Positions 61,801-64,000 of a DNA stretch of 64,000 bases are shown here, piece by piece. Source of the DNA: WHSW01 sp963767475 (GTDB lineage: Bacteria; Actinomycetota; Thermoleophilia; Solirubrobacterales; 70-9); assembly GCA_963767475.1 (NCBI GenBank), contig CAVYEI010000002.1:62001-126000 (forward strand), given 5' to 3'. The notes below the pieces were generated by a model that saw nothing but the letters and a program-made list of their open reading frames with translations, ran no database searches and was not told where the DNA came from. Within the stretch, counting starts at the first letter, position 1; the number at the start of each line of letters is the position of its first letter. A program made the translations under genes and the position numbers.

Positions 61801-64000
61801 CTAGTCGCCGACGACTTTGACCCGCTCGCAGCGGATGACCTCGTCCTCGGGGTCTACGCGGGCTTGATCGCCCTCCCCATCCCCGCAGCGGACCTCGTCG
61901 CGCTTTCCGTCCGCGGCAAGGATGAGATCGGGGCCGGCGCCTGACTTGAAGACATCAGTACCGCCCTCGTCATCGAGCACGTCCGCGCCGTCGCCACCGC
62001 CGAGGCGATCGCGTCCGGTGCCGCCGAGCACACGGTCGTGGCCGGCGTTTCCATGCAGGCAGTCTTTGCCGCCCTTGCCGCTGAGCCGGTCATCGCCCGC
62101 GCGGCCCGTGATCAGGTCCTCTCCGCCCGTTCCGGTCAGCCGTTCGGCCTTCTCGTCGCCGACAATGCGGTTGCCGCACGTCCTGTCTGTTGGCGTCGGG
62201 GTCGTGGGACCCGGGACCGTCGGCGTGGGCTCCGTCGGCTCGGTTGGCTCCATCGGGATGACCGGGTCCGGCGACTCAGAGTTGTCGGTCAGTGAGTCGC
62301 AACCCTGGTCGTCGGGGAAGTCGACATGGCCATCGCCATCGTTGTCGGCGTCGTCGTCGCATTCCGGTGCCGCGCCGGACTCTGAGTCGTCGCGAGTCGA
62401 GTCGCAACCCGGATCGTCTGGGAAGTCGGTGAGTGAATCCGAATCGTTGTCGGCGCCGTCAGAGCACTGCGGGTTCGGTGCCTCCGAGTCGTCCGAAGCC
62501 GAGCCGCAACCGGGGTCGTTGGGGAAGTTGGTCTCGCCGTCAGAGTCGTTGTCGAGCCGGTCGTTGCACTCGGGCGGATCCGGCGACTCCGAGTTATCCG
62601 CTAGTGAGTCGCAGCCCTGGTCGGCAGGGAAGTTCGAGTTCCCGTCGCTGTCATTGTCCAGCCGGTCGTTGCACTGCGGGGCGTCGGGGGACTCGGAGCC
62701 ATCGGTTAGCGAGTCGCAGCCCTGATCCGCCGGGTAGTTGCTGGCGCCGTCAGAGTCGTTGTCGAGCCGGTCGTTGCATTCGGGCGGATCCGGCGACTCG
62801 GAGTTATCCGTGAGTGAGTCACAGCCCTGGTCGGCAGGGAAGTTCGAGTTCCCGTCGCTGTCATTGTCCAGCCGGTCGTTGCACTGCGGGGCGTCGGGGG
62901 ACTCGGAGCCATCGGTTAGCGAGTCGCAGCCCTGATCCGCCGGGTAGTTGCTGGCGCCGTCAGAGTCGTTGTCGAGCCGGTCGTTGCATTCGGGCGGATC
63001 CGGCGACTCGGAGTTATCCGTGAGTGAGTCACAGCCCTGGTCCGCCGGGTAGTCGATCTGCCCGTCGGAGTCGTTGTCGGAGCTGTCAGAGCACTGCGCC
63101 GAGGAACCGAGCTTGGCCACGAACGCGTCGCTCAGGGAGCCGGAGGTGTCATATGCGCCGGGCGTCGCCGCCATCTCCCCGTCGTCGATGCCGGCGATGT
63201 AGACGTCCCCCGATGAATCGATGTCGATGGCCTTCGACGCTTCGTTGGCCTGACCAACGCCGGCGCCGAAGTACGTCGAGTAGACAAGCGACGCACCGCT
63301 GGCGGCGACCCGCGTGACGAACGAGTCGTAGTCCTGGCCGGGGCCCGCGCCGCTCCGCGTAGGCTGCTGCGCGTCCGGGGTCGTCGGGAAGTCGGTGTTG
63401 ATCGTGTAGCCGGTGACGTAGGCCTGACCCGATCCGTTGACCACGACGCCAGTCGCGGCGTCGGGAGTCCCCGTCGGGTTGTCCGGGTTCACATCGCCAC
63501 CAAGGAGCGTCGAGTAGACGAGCGAGGCGCCGTTTGGCGCGACCTTGGTGACGAACCCGTCGTTGGACGCGCTCCCCTTCATCGTGTCGAACGCGCCCGG
63601 AGTGGTCGGGAACTCCTCGGCCGTGGTGGGGTTTCCGCCGCCTGTCTCGCCGACGACGTACGCGTTGCCGTCGCTGTCGATATCGATGCCGCGGCCGCGG
63701 TCGCCGCGTGTACCGCCGAGGAACGTCGAGTAGACGAGCGAGCCTCCGTTGGGCGCAACCTTGGTCACGAAGGCGTCCATCGTTCCCAGACTCGGCGTCG
63801 TGTCGAAAGCTCCAGCGGTGACTGGGTAGGAGAACGCAACACTGTTCGCCTCCGCTCCGCCGGTGACGTAGGCGTTTCCGGCGGGGTCGACGGCAATCGC
63901 GTTACCGGTCGTGGATGGGCCCCCGCCCAAAATGGTCGAGTACACGACGGATCCGCCACCGGGAGCAATCTTGAGCGCGAACGCATCGGCACCGAACGTG
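61801..64000 (-). CDS. Secreted SBBP-propeller / Asp-rich repeat / RTX-like protein, partial at right edge
   Basis: The last 733 residues of a larger protein; the frame is open to the right edge. The first 290 residues visible are SBBP beta-propeller blades with FVTKVAPNG, LVYSTFLGG, NAYVTG and FPTTPGAFDT in each. Then come about eight units of 35 residues of type CNDRLDNDSDG-N-PADQGCDSLTD-SESPD, rich in Asp and with two Cys each, likely calcium-binding. A Pro/Thr linker (EPTEPTPTVPGPTTPTPTD) leads to RTX-like nonapeptides (GTGGEDLITGRAGDDRLSG) and a terminal beta segment. An extracellular calcium-stabilised adhesin-like protein is likely. It converges on the region of tRNA remnants. Confidence 0.82.
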   Translation of the reverse strand, partial: TFGADAFALKIAPGGGSVVYSTILGGGPSTTGNAIAVDPAGNAYVTGGAEANSVAFSYPVTAGAFDTTPSLGTMDAFVTKVAPNGGSLVYSTFLGGTRGDRGRGIDIDSDGNAYVVGETGGGNPTTAEEFPTTPGAFDTMKGSASNDGFVTKVAPNGASLVYSTLLGGDVNPDNPTGTPDAATGVVVNGSGQAYVTGYTINTDFPTTPDAQQPTRSGAGPGQDYDSFVTRVAASGASLVYSTYFGAGVGQANEASKAIDIDSSGDVYIAGIDDGEMAATPGAYDTSGSLSDAFVAKLGSSAQCSDSSDNDSDGQIDYPADQGCDSLTDNSESPDPPECNDRLDNDSDGASNYPADQGCDSLTDGSESPDAPQCNDRLDNDSDGNSNFPADQGCDSLTDNSESPDPPECNDRLDNDSDGASNYPADQGCDSLTDGSESPDAPQCNDRLDNDSDGNSNFPADQGCDSLADNSESPDPPECNDRLDNDSDGETNFPNDPGCGSASDDSEAPNPQCSDGADNDSDSLTDFPDDPGCDSTRDDSESGAAPECDDDADNDGDGHVDFPDDQGCDSLTDNSESPDPVIPMEPTEPTEPTPTVPGPTTPTPTDRTCGNRIVGDEKAERLTGTGGEDLITGRAGDDRLSGKGGKDCLHGNAGHDRVLGGTGRDRLGGGDGADVLDDEGGTDVFKSGAGPDLILAADGKRDEVRCGDGEGDQARVDPEDEVIRCERVKVVGD
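62265..63085. repeat. Tandem 105-bp repeat with near-identical 210-bp higher-order units
   Basis: DNA encoding the Asp/Cys 35-residue units. The phrase TCGTTGCA starts at 62561, 62666, 62771 and 62981, giving a 105-bp unit and a 210-bp two-unit period. The 210-bp blocks 62561-62770 and 62771-62980 are almost identical in DNA, while the outer units are diverged, so the inner copies arose recently or were homogenised. Confidence 0.85.

Noticed and set aside
62265..63085. CRISPR array
   Set aside because: The repeats are 105 bp, directly tandem without spacers, and lie in an open reading frame coding for Asp/Cys units.

Overview
The window is high-G+C DNA (about 70 % by eye) from an actinobacterium. 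Actinobacterial MCE proteins, an ECF sigma factor overlapping a DUF4349 protein, many secreted NHL/beta-propeller proteins, a surface protein with repeated LTG-D-[IV] motifs, and TANNNT promoter boxes placed directly at start codons point to Thermoleophilia, probably Solirubrobacterales. The class is likely; the order is a guess. No rRNA, complete tRNA, insertion sequence, prophage or CRISPR array was found.

Layout. 1-3.7 kb: end of a very large secreted NHL-propeller protein. 3.8-7.9 kb: DHA2 efflux pump with an SDR enzyme, a metallo-beta-lactamase-fold hydrolase and a PlsC-type acyltransferase. 7.9-16 kb: glycerol kinase, an acidic exported protein, a glycosyltransferase, a free-standing biotinyl domain coupled to a crotonase, a membrane-anchored HTH protein and two coupled sulfatases. 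16-30 kb: a DNA glycosylase, a membrane protein with a decayed HD-GYP domain, and a dispersed biotin pathway (bioB-bioF, bioD, bioA) interleaved with a large LuxR-type ATPase regulator and a MarR/efflux pair, followed by an alpha/beta hydrolase, homoserine dehydrogenase and a MOSC protein. 30-37 kb: ECF sigma factor with DUF4349 partner, exported protein, rubredoxin, NUDIX, tandem FMN-barrel protein and a VOC protein. 37-50 kb: SCP2-like lipid-binding protein and a six-gene MCE cluster, then a lipoprotein, a beta-helix protein and superoxide dismutase. 50-64 kb: epimerase, large exported hydrolase-like protein, GNAT, second LuxR regulator, two coupled FAD oxidases, two exported proteins, a small region with tRNA-like hairpins, and the end of a repeat-rich secreted protein with SBBP propeller, Asp-rich 35-residue repeats and RTX-like motifs.

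Functional links. bioF, bioA, bioD and bioB supply the four late steps of biotin synthesis; no bioC, bioH, bioW or bioZ is recognisable, and a free biotinyl domain is encoded nearby. Glycerol kinase and the acyltransferase lie head to tail and fit glycerol-to-phospholipid flow. Six MCE proteins plus an SCP2-like protein fit uptake of a sterol or other lipid, although neither the YrbE/MlaE permease nor the ATPase is present here.

Two observations stand out. First, from about 37.67 to 49.03 kb every long gene is broken by frameshifts, about 40 in total, all in the same direction (one surplus base each), while the rest of the window has none that I could see. Insertion-type sequence error is the likeliest cause. 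Second, at least fourteen genes have a TANNNT box ending 6-12 nt before the start codon with no Shine-Dalgarno, indicating widespread leaderless transcripts and settling several start sites.
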